Origin: UBA4416 sp943362175
GTDB lineage: Bacteria > Bacteroidota > Bacteroidia > B-17B0 > Aurantibacillaceae
Assembly (NCBI GenBank): GCA_943362175.1
Contig: CALRIU020000010.1
Coordinates: forward strand, 1 to 64,000
Direction of reading: 5' to 3'
Length of the DNA stretch: 64,000 bases
In this document: one piece after another, positions 8,262-15,832 of the stretch
Numbering within the stretch: the stretch's first letter is position 1
Layout of the letters: each line of letters starts with the position of its first letter
Made by a program: the position numbers and the translations under genes
Notes under the pieces: model-generated
What the model was told of the DNA's origin: nothing
Seen by the model: the letters and a program-made list of their open reading frames with translations, nothing else
Databases searched by the model: none

Positions 8262-9338
8262 TTACCCCTGCGCACGGTCTACGTTGAAACCTCCGGCGCC
8301 ACCCACGCCGTATTTGCCTTTGGTATTGCACCACGGGCAGGTGCTCTCCTCCTCGTTGCCAATGCAGTGGATCTTGCCGCAGCTGCACATCGCGAAACCG
8401 TATTGGTTGCCGCAGGAAGGGCAGGTAGGCGAGCCCATCAGCTCACTGGTGTTGATCTGAAAGCTGTTCTCATTGTTATCGCTGAGCTCATAGTAAGTGT
8501 TGTCCACCTGGAAAGCGCCTACCAGCTTATAGCCACGGGTTTCAAGCCCGGCGTAGATCCCGGAATCAGACGTGGTTTTCCTGTACTTCATCAGGTAAGG
8601 GCGTTTGGTGTTCTGGCATTTGCCTGAGAGCACGACGAAGTTGGAGTCAAAGAAATTCGCATAAATGCCTTTCGGTGAAGAAGCTGCTCCCGGCTCGTTT
8701 TTCAGATCGGCAGGAGAGAGTGTGTCTCCATCCAGCTTGGCCAGGTCGAAGCTACCCGTATTGTTCTCTACGCTTACGCTGCTGGTCTTAATAGAATCCG
8801 TTACCCATTTGAAGAATGTCTTGTAAGAGGAAGAGTCTGTGTTTTTGAAGTGCAGCACATTTTCCGTGAGCTCGGAGAGCATCTGCATGTCGGTTTCTTC
8901 CCCGAAGGAAACGGCTACCATGTTGGCGGTGCGCTGCCAGTTTTGTTTCCATTCCTTAATGGCCTGGGAGGTATCGTCGGTAGGCACACCATCGGTAAAT
9001 AAAAAAACGATCGGCTTCCAGTCGCCTTTTCGCTCCATCGTTGTTGTCACCTGGTTTTTCCGGAGCTCGTACATCAGGTGGCCGAGCCCTTTGCTGAGGG
9101 ATGTTCCGCTCCCGATCGGGAACTTCGGAGGATAGAAATTGATGATCTCCTGTAAAGGCACCAGGGTTTTAGGCTGACCGGCAAACACGAGGATCGATAC
9201 CCATACTGTTTCGATAGAGTAGGGATCTGTTTTCAATTCTTTGATGATCGTGGCCAGGCCTTCTTCTACCTGCTGAATCGGCTCTCCAACCATGGATTCA
9301 GAAATGTCGATTAAAAAATAAATGGGTAATCTTCTCAT
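8262..9338 (-). CDS. vWA-domain protein with C-terminal zinc ribbon (TerY-C type)
   Basis: With the start at 9338 (MRRLPIYFLI, as in the two TerY paralogues) the protein has 358 residues. Residues 1-200 are a von Willebrand A domain. The metal-ion-dependent adhesion site reads DISES (residues 11-15) instead of the usual DTSGS, keeping Asp and both Ser. The later metal motif is FTDGVPTD. Residues about 200-300 are a linker and a beta-rich segment. The C-terminus has a Cys-rich zinc-ribbon-like domain (CPSCG, CSCG, CPWC; a lone His after the second pair) of the TerY-C kind. It belongs to the kinase-phosphatase-vWA triad; the vWA domain probably scaffolds metal-dependent protein contacts. The 171-base gap before the PP2C gene holds an inverted repeat. 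Confidence 0.85.
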   Translation of the reverse strand: MRRLPIYFLIDISESMVGEPIQQVEEGLATIIKELKTDPYSIETVWVSILVFAGQPKTLVPLQEIINFYPPKFPIGSGTSLSKGLGHLMYELRKNQVTTTMERKGDWKPIVFLFTDGVPTDDTSQAIKEWKQNWQRTANMVAVSFGEETDMQMLSELTENVLHFKNTDSSSYKTFFKWVTDSIKTSSVSVENNTGSFDLAKLDGDTLSPADLKNEPGAASSPKGIYANFFDSNFVVLSGKCQNTKRPYLMKYRKTTSDSGIYAGLETRGYKLVGAFQVDNTYYELSDNNENSFQINTSELMGSPTCPSCGNQYGFAMCSCGKIHCIGNEEESTCPWCNTKGKYGVGGAGGFNVDRAQG

Positions 9339-9366
9339 GATGATGTTTGTTAAATATGATCTAACC

Positions 9367-9425
9367 GTCACCCTGAACTTGTTTCAGGGTCTCACAATGA
9401 GATGCTGAAACAAGTTCAGCATGAC
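9367..9425. repeat. intergenic palindrome of the CTGAACTTGTTTCAG family
   Basis: GTCACCCTGAACTTGTTTCAG (9367-9387) is matched by an inverted copy at 9405-9425 with 19 of 21 positions identical. The left half is also a small hairpin by itself (CCCTGAA/TTCAGGG). A half-element of the same family occurs at 63881-63902 near the right edge. It lies between two Ter-cluster genes. No coding capacity. I read it as a dispersed repeat of the kind seen across Bacteroidota. Confidence 0.75.
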
Positions 9426-9447
9426 ATTGTCCTGATTTTAATAAATT

Positions 9448-9903
9448 CTACCTCGGAATATTATAGCCGCCTGCGCCGGAGCTGCCAGCGCTGCTTTGCG
9501 AAGAGCTTGTATCTCCGGAACCTGCATTCGTTTGGTTGATACCATAAGCGCCGGTGGCCGTCTGGCTGTTGTTGGTAGCATTTAAGTGTTCGTTAGCCAG
9601 GAGCTTGCCCATCACTTCAGCGGTCACATCCTTGCCGCCGCCAAAATTTGTGACGAAGGTCCCGATGGTATAGATTGGCCCCCAGGGAATGCCCCACCAG
9701 CCCATAATGCCTGTTAAGGTTGATAAATGCCAGCTGTGTTTGGCGGCGCTCTCATGTGCATCGATGAAATAAATATCCGTTGGTCTTTTGAATGTGGCAA
9801 CGACAATGGAGACCGTGTATTCGAAATAAACGAATTTTGCGCCCGCTGCTACTTTTTGTTTCAGCTCTGCGGTGGTCATGTGGGGGTTCATGTTTTTGAT
9901 CAT
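9448..9903 (-). CDS. uncharacterised 151-residue Ter-cluster protein
   Basis: I do not recognise a family. Residues 1-90 look like a compact alpha/beta domain with a strand FVYFEYTVSIVVATF, a segment RPTDIYFID, and a Trp/Gly-rich hydrophobic patch (GIMGWWGIPWGPIYTIGTF) that may enter or lie on a membrane. From about residue 112 the protein is a low-complexity Ser/Gly/Thr/Ala/Gln tail ending GGYNIPR. There is no signal peptide. It is 5 bases downstream of an 88-residue membrane protein gene and inside the row of vWA genes, so it is very likely co-expressed with them. It could be a membrane-proximal adaptor; that is a guess. Confidence 0.65.
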   Translation of the reverse strand: MIKNMNPHMTTAELKQKVAAGAKFVYFEYTVSIVVATFKRPTDIYFIDAHESAAKHSWHLSTLTGIMGWWGIPWGPIYTIGTFVTNFGGGKDVTAEVMGKLLANEHLNATNNSQTATGAYGINQTNAGSGDTSSSQSSAGSSGAGGYNIPR

Positions 9904-9908
9904 GGTTC

Positions 9909-10175
9909 TTAATGTAAGAAGGTTATTAAAAGTAATAAAAGCAGCAGAATAATAAACTGCGACATATCAATGAACAGGCCGTTTCCTACCTGGTGTGGCT
10001 TCACACGTTGTTTCAGCCACTTCAGCACCGGGCTGAATATCGAATCGAAAAAATCGAACATCGCTTTGTAATTCCCGGTGAGCCTGTCTTTGTATGGCAA
10101 CAATTTGGAATACAGGAACAGGCCGGCAACGAGCACGTTGATAAAAAGCGTCAGTAAGGAAAAGAGCAGGCGCAT
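9909..10175 (-). CDS. small two-helix membrane protein in the Ter cluster
   Basis: The protein has 88 residues. One membrane helix covers about residues 3-24 and a second about 70-87 (a run of leucines and isoleucines). Between them is a soluble stretch with PVLKWLKQRVKP and a GLFIDMS motif just before the second helix. This layout and the Gly-x-x-Asp-x-Ser motif before the last helix are faintly like YggT family proteins, but the match is too weak to claim. It starts 3 bases after the TerY gene and ends 5 bases before the 151-residue gene, so the three are one operon segment. It may anchor the soluble vWA proteins to the membrane (inference). Confidence 0.65.
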   Translation of the reverse strand: MRLLFSLLTLFINVLVAGLFLYSKLLPYKDRLTGNYKAMFDFFDSIFSPVLKWLKQRVKPHQVGNGLFIDMSQFIILLLLLLLITFLH

Positions 10176-10178
10176 GGC

Positions 10179-10814
10179 TTAGATGACTAAATGTACTTCC
10201 GACGGTGGAGTAGGCAGGGTGAGCTCTTCCGTTACCCCCACGCTCTTGTTGCCGTTCTCGATGGTATCCGATACCCATTTGAAGAAGGATTTCAGGGTGA
10301 GGCTATCGGCCGTGTCGAGGTGTACCACGTTGTGCGTGATCTCCTGCAGGAACTGATCCTTCGATTTTGGTCCGGCTGCACAGGCAATGATGGCTCCGAA
10401 ATTAATCGCTTTGATAACCGGCACTGCTTCCCTGAACAGGGCAATATCCGAAGGGCTGCCATCGGTCATGATAAACAGCAAGGGTTTCCAGTCGCCTTTC
10501 TGGTCTTCGGTTCCCATTCTCATGTTGGCCTTTACCGTTTTGCTGAGCAGCATCAGCGCTTCTCCCATGTTGGTTGGGCCGCTTTGCGGGCAAACGATCT
10601 CCGGCAACTGAAAATTAACCAGCTCCGTCAAGGGTACCAGCTCTTTCACTTCGCGGTCGAAGGTAATGATATTGATCCACAGGGAATCTAGGGCCTGTGG
10701 GTCGGATCTGAGGGTATTGATCATGCCGCTCAGGGCATTGTTCAAAGCCTGGATCGGCTCTCCATACATAGAGCCTGAGGTGTCTAACAAAAAGTATACA
10801 GGTAATCGTCTCAT
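10179..10814 (-). CDS. terY: TerY-like vWA-domain protein
   Basis: The protein has 211 residues and is essentially one von Willebrand A domain. The metal site motif DTSGS is at residues 11-15, followed by the second metal-binding Thr in the GPTNMGEAL region and by FIMTDGSPSD. The N-terminal segment MRRLPVYFLL is shared with the neighbouring TerY paralogue and the vWA-zinc-ribbon protein. The C-terminus ends in a short proline-rich strand (TPPSEVHLVI) also shared with the paralogue. TerY proteins are cytosolic, metal-dependent scaffold proteins in Ter stress systems. The gene lies 14 bases after its paralogue, consistent with tandem duplication, and 3 bases before the small membrane protein gene. 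Confidence 0.88.
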   Translation of the reverse strand: MRRLPVYFLLDTSGSMYGEPIQALNNALSGMINTLRSDPQALDSLWINIITFDREVKELVPLTELVNFQLPEIVCPQSGPTNMGEALMLLSKTVKANMRMGTEDQKGDWKPLLFIMTDGSPSDIALFREAVPVIKAINFGAIIACAAGPKSKDQFLQEITHNVVHLDTADSLTLKSFFKWVSDTIENGNKSVGVTEELTLPTPPSEVHLVI

Positions 10815-10828
10815 GTGTTATGAATCGT

Positions 10829-11467
10829 TTAAACAACAATATTTAATTCGGATGGTGGCGGTGGCAGCTCGTTGAGCGTGGTGACCTCTTTTCCGGCGTC
10901 TTCTACTTTTGTAGAGGTCACGCCGATAGAAGCTGTTACCCAGGCAAAGAACTTCGCAATGCTTCCGCCATCAGCGGTGTCGAGGCTTACCACATTCTCC
11001 GTGATTTGTTTCAGGATGTTGGTATCCACCGATGAGCCCGCTGCGCAAGCCACGGTGAAAGCCACTTTGCGGCGTTTGAACTCCGCCAGCCCGTTTTGCC
11101 AGCTGTCGGTAGGAATCCCGTCGGTCATAATAAACACCAGCGGCTTCCAGTCGCCTTTCTTTTCGCTGGTGGTTTGTTGTACTTCGCGGTCGATGCATTG
11201 TGCTGTCAGGCGCAGGGCATCACCCAAAGCCGTAGTGCCGCCGGCTTTGATGTCCTGCATCTGGAAAGAGGCCAGGTCGGTAAGAGGAATCAGCTGTGTG
11301 GCTGTGCTGTTGAAGGTGATCACACTCAGGAAAGCCGTTTCAATGGCTTGTGGATTCTGCCTCAGCGAGCTGATCATCATCTGCACACCGTTCTTCACGG
11401 CTTCTATAGGTTCACCGTTCATCGAGCCCGACGTGTCCAGTAATAAGTAAACGGGTAATCTTCTCAT
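10829..11467 (-). CDS. terY: TerY-like vWA-domain protein
   Basis: The protein has 212 residues and a single von Willebrand A domain with an intact metal site: DTSGS (11-15), the Thr of GGTTALGDAL, and FIMTDGIPTD. It is the close tandem paralogue of the next gene downstream. Both share the N-terminus MRRLPVY, the KKGDWKPLVF-type strand, and a terminal PPPPSEL tail. It lies 28 bases after a methyltransferase gene in the downstream Ter unit. The likely role is a metal-dependent interaction scaffold for the kinase/phosphatase pair. The presence of three vWA proteins in one cluster suggests hetero-oligomers or separate partners, but the sequence does not show which. Confidence 0.88.
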   Translation of the reverse strand: MRRLPVYLLLDTSGSMNGEPIEAVKNGVQMMISSLRQNPQAIETAFLSVITFNSTATQLIPLTDLASFQMQDIKAGGTTALGDALRLTAQCIDREVQQTTSEKKGDWKPLVFIMTDGIPTDSWQNGLAEFKRRKVAFTVACAAGSSVDTNILKQITENVVSLDTADGGSIAKFFAWVTASIGVTSTKVEDAGKEVTTLNELPPPPSELNIVV

Positions 11468-11495
11468 AAGGTCGTTTTAATTTGGTTCAGATACA

Positions 11496-12194
11496 TTATT
11501 TGTAGAAAAGGACGCCCACTCCGAAATGGTCCTGATCCGGTTTGTCAATAAATTCTTTATGCTCGTATTTCTGCTTGATCTCGTTCCAGAACACATCCAC
11601 CTTGCAGTGGGAGCCCGGATGCGGCACCACATCGTGAAAGACAATGACGCCGCCCGGTTTCACGAACTGGCTGTACAAATCAAAATCTTTTTTCACGCCT
11701 TCGTAAGTATGGTCGCCGTCAATGAAGAGGTAATCGAGCTTATTGTCTTTCAGCAGGCCTTTGACATGTTCGATGGTAGCAGGATCATACGAGCTGGCGC
11801 GCACCAGGTGCAGGGTTTGGTTCTTTTTTGCGAAGTTCTTGTAAATAGGGATTTTCCAATCGGGATAGCCGCCGCCGAATTTTCCTCCCGGAAGATCGAC
11901 GCTGATGACCGTAGCGTTATCGTTGGCCAGCCTGCAATGCCCGAACAGCGTGCCGCCATTGGCAGTGCCGATCTCGAGCGCATATTGCGGCTTCAGGCTT
12001 TCATAGAGCTTAAACAGGGACGTGATCTCACTGGTAAATTGCCAGGGAGTAATTAAGGCTCCTTTTTTTGAAAACAAAAATTCCATGACATCCGGTGTCG
12101 ACATTTTTTCAGGCAGCTTCTTTAAGTTGCCGGTCAGAATTCTAAAACCTCTCTGGAGTCTGAATGAATTTATTTTTTCGATAAGGGAGCTCAT
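11496..12194 (-). CDS. class I SAM-dependent methyltransferase (CmcI / Methyltransf_24-like)
   Basis: The protein has 232 residues. The S-adenosylmethionine motif I is LEIGTANGG (residues 73-81), with the acidic end of strand 2 in VISVDLPGG (97-104). Motif IDGDH (158-162) and FHDVVPHPG (186-194) match the metal-binding residues of the CmcI-like / Methyltransf_24 group, whose members methylate sugars, antibiotics or other small molecules. Length fits the group. It sits 25 bases after a TerD gene and 28 bases before a TerY gene, so it belongs to the Ter operon rather than to the later polysaccharide cluster. A small-molecule methylation step in the Ter pathway is an inference. Confidence 0.8.
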   Translation of the reverse strand: MSSLIEKINSFRLQRGFRILTGNLKKLPEKMSTPDVMEFLFSKKGALITPWQFTSEITSLFKLYESLKPQYALEIGTANGGTLFGHCRLANDNATVISVDLPGGKFGGGYPDWKIPIYKNFAKKNQTLHLVRASSYDPATIEHVKGLLKDNKLDYLFIDGDHTYEGVKKDFDLYSQFVKPGGVIVFHDVVPHPGSHCKVDVFWNEIKQKYEHKEFIDKPDQDHFGVGVLFYK

Positions 12195-12219
12195 AAAATG
12201 TACTTTTTTAAGTGATAAA

Positions 12220-12771
12220 TTAGTTGTATTTCGTTAAGTAATCCTGTAGTCCGCCTTTCATGCCGTTTCCTACCGCTTCGAATTTCCACTCATTGTTACG
12301 CTTGTAGATCCTTCCGAACTGTACAGCCGTTTCGATCGAGAAATCCTCGTCCAGCTCGTACTTCACGAGAACCGTGTTGTTTGCGTCTATGATGCGGATA
12401 AAAGAGTTCCGAATTTGCCCGAAATTCTGCCTGCGCTCCTGTGCTTTGTGGATCGTTACCACGAAAGAGATCTCTGTGGCATCGCCGGAAATTTTAGAAA
12501 GGTCGATCATGATTTTTTCATCGTCGCCATCACCATCGCCGGTAGTATTATCACCCGAATGCACAACAGCCTGGTCGGGGGATTTCAGGTTGTTGTAAAA
12601 AATAAAATGACTATCGCTTAACAGCTTGCCGTTATCACCCAGGATAAATACAGAAGCATCCATGTCGAAGGCTTCGCCTGTAGAGCTTGAGTTACTGTCC
12701 CAGCCGAGGCCAACTGTAAACTTTGGTGCTGAAATCGGTTCTCTTTGTCCTTTTTCTAAATTAATTGCCAT
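12220..12771 (-). CDS. terD: TerD family stress protein (short class)
   Basis: The protein has 183 residues. TerD-domain proteins bind calcium through acidic motifs and take part in tellurite, chemical and phage stress responses. The N-terminus MAINLEKGQR is shared by all five paralogues in this cluster. Calcium-binding features are FDMDASVF (around residues 37-44) and the run GDGDGDDEKI (around 82-91), each contributing several acidic side chains. The C-terminal FGRIYKRNNEWKFEAVG is typical. The protein belongs to the short class with 16577-17128 and 19341-19916. The gene begins 3 bases after the unknown 324-residue protein. This copy is the only TerD gene in the downstream Ter unit. Confidence 0.93.
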   Translation of the reverse strand: MAINLEKGQREPISAPKFTVGLGWDSNSSSTGEAFDMDASVFILGDNGKLLSDSHFIFYNNLKSPDQAVVHSGDNTTGDGDGDDEKIMIDLSKISGDATEISFVVTIHKAQERRQNFGQIRNSFIRIIDANNTVLVKYELDEDFSIETAVQFGRIYKRNNEWKFEAVGNGMKGGLQDYLTKYN

Positions 12772-12774
12772 ACG

Positions 12775-13749
12775 CTATTTTATATTAATGTTTAACATTG
12801 CTTTCAGGATGTTGGTTTGCTCATCCACATTCTGCAGATCCTCCAGAAACTCAACACCCGATATTTTTTCCAGGTAGCTTTCCATCACCGCTTCCACATC
12901 TTTGGGCATGGATGTTTTTACGGCGCTGAGCTGGTCTTTCAGTAATTCATTCTTGCTCATTAAGCGGTTAATCGTTTCTGTCTTGTACGATACGTTCCTC
13001 GACAGATCGATCCCTGTCAGGTTTGAATCGTCTACTAAATAAAAGGATTTTTCGTCATTTATGAAAATAAATTTATCATTAGAATTCACAAATTCGTAGA
13101 GCTCTATTTCTTCCGCTTCGTAGCGTAATCCGCAGACAAGCTTCACCCGGAACTTCTGGATATTCAGCTTGCCCAGGAGTTTTTTCTCTATCGTTACATA
13201 AGCATTCTCGTAGGTGCTTTTTTCCTCCTGGTCTGTTAGCTTCTGGTATTGCTGAGCTGTCAGCTGCCGGTAAAATTCGCCGCTGCGCTTATTGATGAAC
13301 TGCGTGATCGCCGACCAGTCGAAGGGTTTCTGCCCGTCTTCGGCAAAGAGCCTGTAGAGTTCCTCCACCTTGCGCGACATGTTGGCCGAATGTTGACGTG
13401 CTTCATCTACGAAGGGCACGACATTTACTTCCGCTTTGAGTCTGTTGATGAAATCGTCGTTGATGTAAATCTCGTCGCTGATGACCAGGTACTTTTGCTC
13501 TTTCGATTTTTTCAGCTTCTGGAACAGCTCCATCAGGTTATTGGTGTACTGAATGTGGAACAGGTCGAGCTTGTGGATATCCAGGTTGCGGTTGTTCTCA
13601 AATAGATTGTGGATCACATTGGTGCGGATGGCAATCGCAATAAGGGTGGGATGATTGAAAAAATTGGAAAGGACTTTGAGTGTCGAGAGTTTTTTCTGAC
13701 TGTCCCCGATGATTTGTTTAAATGTTTCTAAGTCTGCGTTATCTGCCAT
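12775..13749 (-). CDS. uncharacterised 324-residue protein heading the downstream Ter unit
   Basis: I do not recognise a family. The start at 13749 (MADNADLETF) is preferred over an upstream GTG at 13758. Residues 1-95 are mainly helical; 95-215 hold long charged helices with a Tyr/Gln-rich segment (YRQLTAQQYQKL). Residues 215-265 look like a beta hairpin region (GLRYEAEEIELYEF, DKFIFINDEKSFYLVDD). The last 60 residues are again helical and probably coiled coil. There is no signal peptide or membrane helix, so it should be cytosolic. It is the first gene after a near-ideal promoter at 13785-13816 and 3 bases before a terD gene. It may be a structural or regulatory partner of the Ter proteins; this is inference only. 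Confidence 0.75.
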   Translation of the reverse strand: MADNADLETFKQIIGDSQKKLSTLKVLSNFFNHPTLIAIAIRTNVIHNLFENNRNLDIHKLDLFHIQYTNNLMELFQKLKKSKEQKYLVISDEIYINDDFINRLKAEVNVVPFVDEARQHSANMSRKVEELYRLFAEDGQKPFDWSAITQFINKRSGEFYRQLTAQQYQKLTDQEEKSTYENAYVTIEKKLLGKLNIQKFRVKLVCGLRYEAEEIELYEFVNSNDKFIFINDEKSFYLVDDSNLTGIDLSRNVSYKTETINRLMSKNELLKDQLSAVKTSMPKDVEAVMESYLEKISGVEFLEDLQNVDEQTNILKAMLNINIK

Positions 13750-13784
13750 CTCTATCACGGTCTTTTGCCGGAATACATACCTAA

Positions 13785-13816
13785 CAAATCTACTAAAATT
13801 GAAGAGATTTTACAAA
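13785..13816 (-). promoter_or_regulatory. Bacteroidota-type promoter of the downstream Ter unit
   Basis: On the minus strand the sequence reads TTTG (13813-13816), a 20-base spacer, then TAGATTTG (13785-13792). This is an exact match to the phylum consensus TTTG-N17-23-TAnnTTTG. The -7 element lies about 36 bases upstream of the ATG at 13749. It marks the likely start of the unit that runs to terC. Confidence 0.75.
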
Positions 13817-13849
13817 GGATTTGAAGAATGATTCATGGTGGTTAAACAG

Positions 13850-14045
13850 GAGGATGTCAAGGTGCGTCGTGAAGCTTCGGCAAGTTTCTGTTTTTTATTT
13901 TTTGGGGCGCCCGGGCGGGCCGTCGCCACTCGCTCTTTATTTGCCTTAAGCTTTCCCCGAAGTTTTAATTCAGGCACCTGGCAAATAAAGGAGCTCAGAC
14001 AAATGGCTCCGTCCCTGGCGCGGGTTTTTCTCATCCATCTTTAAT
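13850..14045. other. GC-rich structured non-coding element
   Basis: A block of unusual composition lies between the two Ter units. CTCTTTATTTGCC (13933-13945) pairs with GGCAAATAAAGGAG (13980-13993), leaving one bulged G. Inside the loop are two smaller hairpins, TTAAGCTT...AAGTTTTAA (13946-13968) and CAGGCACCTG (13971-13980). On either side are GGCGCC/CCCGGGCGGGCC (13905-13920) and GGAGC...GGCTCC (13990-14010). Short open frames exist on both strands (69 and 74 codons) but neither resembles a protein and both are rich in rare-looking Arg/Ser runs. A folded RNA, or a dispersed repeat found elsewhere in the genome, fits better than a gene. Confidence 0.5.
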
Positions 14046-14056
14046 GATTGTAAAAA

Positions 14057-14087
14057 GAAAAGGACCATATTTCTACGGTCCTTTTTC
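14057..14087 (-). terminator. rho-independent terminator after telA
   Basis: AAAAGGACC (14058-14066) pairs with GGTCCTTTT (14077-14085) around a 10-base loop. On the minus strand it is followed by TTTTCTTTTTA. It lies 20 bases after the telA stop and probably ends the upstream Ter unit. Confidence 0.8.
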
Positions 14088-14105
14088 TGTTTCCTTGGTT
14101 ATGCC

Positions 14106-15197
14106 TTAGCTCACCACGCCCTTTTTCAGCTCGGCCTCCAGGCTTTGCAGGCCGGCATCGAGCTCGCGGCGGGTTTGCGTGCCCTGCTCGTGGATGGCTT
14201 TTACCTCTGTCAAGGTATCGATCAGCGATTTGGTCGTCATTTTCAGCGTTTCCAAAGACACGATGGTATTCTCGTTCTCTTTGGCTACTTCAATACTGTT
14301 CTGACGCAGCATATCGGCGTTCTTCTGTAGGATGGTATTCGTGGTTTCCGATACCTTGCGCTGGATCTCGATATTGGCTTTCTGGCGTTGCAGGGCCACG
14401 GCCAGCGTCAATTGGTTCTTCCACACCGGCATCGTCGTTGTCAGGATCGATTGGGCTTTTTCAGCAATGGACGTATTATTGTTTTGTACCACGCGGATCT
14501 GCGCCAGCGACTGGATCATGATAAAGCGTACCACTTTCATGTCAGCTAAGCGCTTGTCGAGGCGGTTCACAAAATTACGCTTGTCGGCAATCTCGTAATC
14601 CTGGTGCTGAGCGGCATTAGCCTCCATAGCTGCGAGCTCGTCGCTGGCCTGCTTGAACTTCAATTGCCCCGCAATGATGTATTTCTCTATTTCCTTGATC
14701 AGGTTCACATTCCCGTCGAACATCGTTTGCAGGGAAGAGTTGTCCTTCACCGAATTGATCATGCCTGCTTTTACCTTATTGCTGATTTTATCAACATTGG
14801 CGGTGATCTTGTCGTATTGCTGGAACAGCTTTTTGATGTCTACTACCAGCTTGTTCAGCAGAGGAACTTTCGATAAAAAGCGTTTGAAAGGACTTTGGTT
14901 CAGCTGGTCCACATCGATGTAGTTCAGCTCCGTCAGCAGCTCATTGATGTGTGCGCCAACGTCGCCCGAGTTATAGGTGCGTACGTTAGACAGGAAGGTA
15001 TCACTTTGTTTGGCAATGGAATTCTGGATGTCCGCGCCGTAGTTCATGATGGAATTCACATCCTTCTCATTCAGCTGGTTGGAGAGGCTTGTATATTGTG
15101 CGAGGTCTTGCTGTTGCACTTTTTCCAGGCTCACATTTCCATCCTTATCAATAGGATTATTACTGCCGGTAATTGTTATTTCGTTATTGGTTTCCAT
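14106..15197 (-). CDS. telA: TelA family toxic-anion resistance protein
   Basis: The protein has 363 residues, almost wholly alpha-helical with long coiled-coil stretches, as in the TelA/KlaA family. Recognisable parts are FLSKVPLLNKLVVDIKKLF, the IEKYIIAGQLKFKQA region, RLADMKVVRFIMIQSLAQIR and the highly conserved MPVWKNQLTLAVAL motif. TelA homologues give resistance to tellurite and to some membrane-active agents by an unknown route and often accompany TerD genes. It is the last gene of the upstream Ter unit: 12 bases after a terD gene and just before a terminator. The N-terminal 35 residues are variable. The family call is firm. Confidence 0.92.
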   Translation of the reverse strand: METNNEITITGSNNPIDKDGNVSLEKVQQQDLAQYTSLSNQLNEKDVNSIMNYGADIQNSIAKQSDTFLSNVRTYNSGDVGAHINELLTELNYIDVDQLNQSPFKRFLSKVPLLNKLVVDIKKLFQQYDKITANVDKISNKVKAGMINSVKDNSSLQTMFDGNVNLIKEIEKYIIAGQLKFKQASDELAAMEANAAQHQDYEIADKRNFVNRLDKRLADMKVVRFIMIQSLAQIRVVQNNNTSIAEKAQSILTTTMPVWKNQLTLAVALQRQKANIEIQRKVSETTNTILQKNADMLRQNSIEVAKENENTIVSLETLKMTTKSLIDTLTEVKAIHEQGTQTRRELDAGLQSLEAELKKGVVS

Positions 15198-15209
15198 GTA
15201 TGTGTGTGA

Positions 15210-15818
15210 TTATAAGTGGTTGTTTTGGATGGTCACGATGGTTTCCTCCAGGCGTTTGTCGGTGGTAGGAGCGCCAATGGCATTGAATTTCCATTCGTTG
15301 TTCTTTTTGTAGAATACACCAAGCACCATCGAAACGCTGCCAGCAAAGGTTTTGTCATTCGCAGCATCGTATTTGGCAAACACCTCGTTTACCTGTGTCG
15401 GCGTGCCCTCGTAAATGCGGATGCTTGCAAACGGAATGTCCTTAAAGTCCTGCCCGCGGAAGCTGTTAATGAAGAACGCTACGTAATTCGCATTCGGATT
15501 CAGTTTGGAGAAATCCAGCCTGATCACTTCATTATCCAGTCCGTCATCACCGTTCAGGTCGCCGGTTAAGTCATCGCCGCTATGTTGGATGGCCTGGTCA
15601 TCGGAGCGTTTTTTGCGAAAGTGTACCGCATCGATGTTCTTCTTGTTGGCATCATACACAGCACAACTGGCGTCGAGGTCCACGGCTTCCTTTTTGGTTC
15701 CGAAGATCCCTTTGCTTTCAATCGCGCCCCAGTTCACACCCACGCAGATGTTATTGAGCTTGGTGCCATTGCTTTTTTCGAGGTTAATGCGTTGTCCTTT
15801 TTCTAAATTGATGGCCAT
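15210..15818 (-). CDS. terD: TerD family stress protein (long class)
   Basis: With the start at 15818 (MAINLEKGQRINLEK) the protein has 202 residues; the frame stays open to 15899 but that stretch overlaps the upstream gene and lacks the family N-terminus. The calcium-site region differs from the short class: it reads GDDLTGDLNGDDGLDNEVI, with an inserted Gly-Leu-Asp. The paralogue at 18633-19295 has the same variant, so these two form a long class with the N-terminal motif NICVGVNWGAIESKG. The first acidic motif is VDLDASC. The gene lies between a small membrane protein gene and telA in the upstream Ter unit. Confidence 0.92.
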   Translation of the reverse strand: MAINLEKGQRINLEKSNGTKLNNICVGVNWGAIESKGIFGTKKEAVDLDASCAVYDANKKNIDAVHFRKKRSDDQAIQHSGDDLTGDLNGDDGLDNEVIRLDFSKLNPNANYVAFFINSFRGQDFKDIPFASIRIYEGTPTQVNEVFAKYDAANDKTFAGSVSMVLGVFYKKNNEWKFNAIGAPTTDKRLEETIVTIQNNHL

Positions 15819-15832
15819 GGTTTTGGTTTTAT

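Noticed and set aside
13810..14044. Short frames on both strands (74 and 69 codons)
   Set aside because: Both overlap the hairpin-rich block and have no protein-like pattern or ribosome-binding context. The structure explains the region better.
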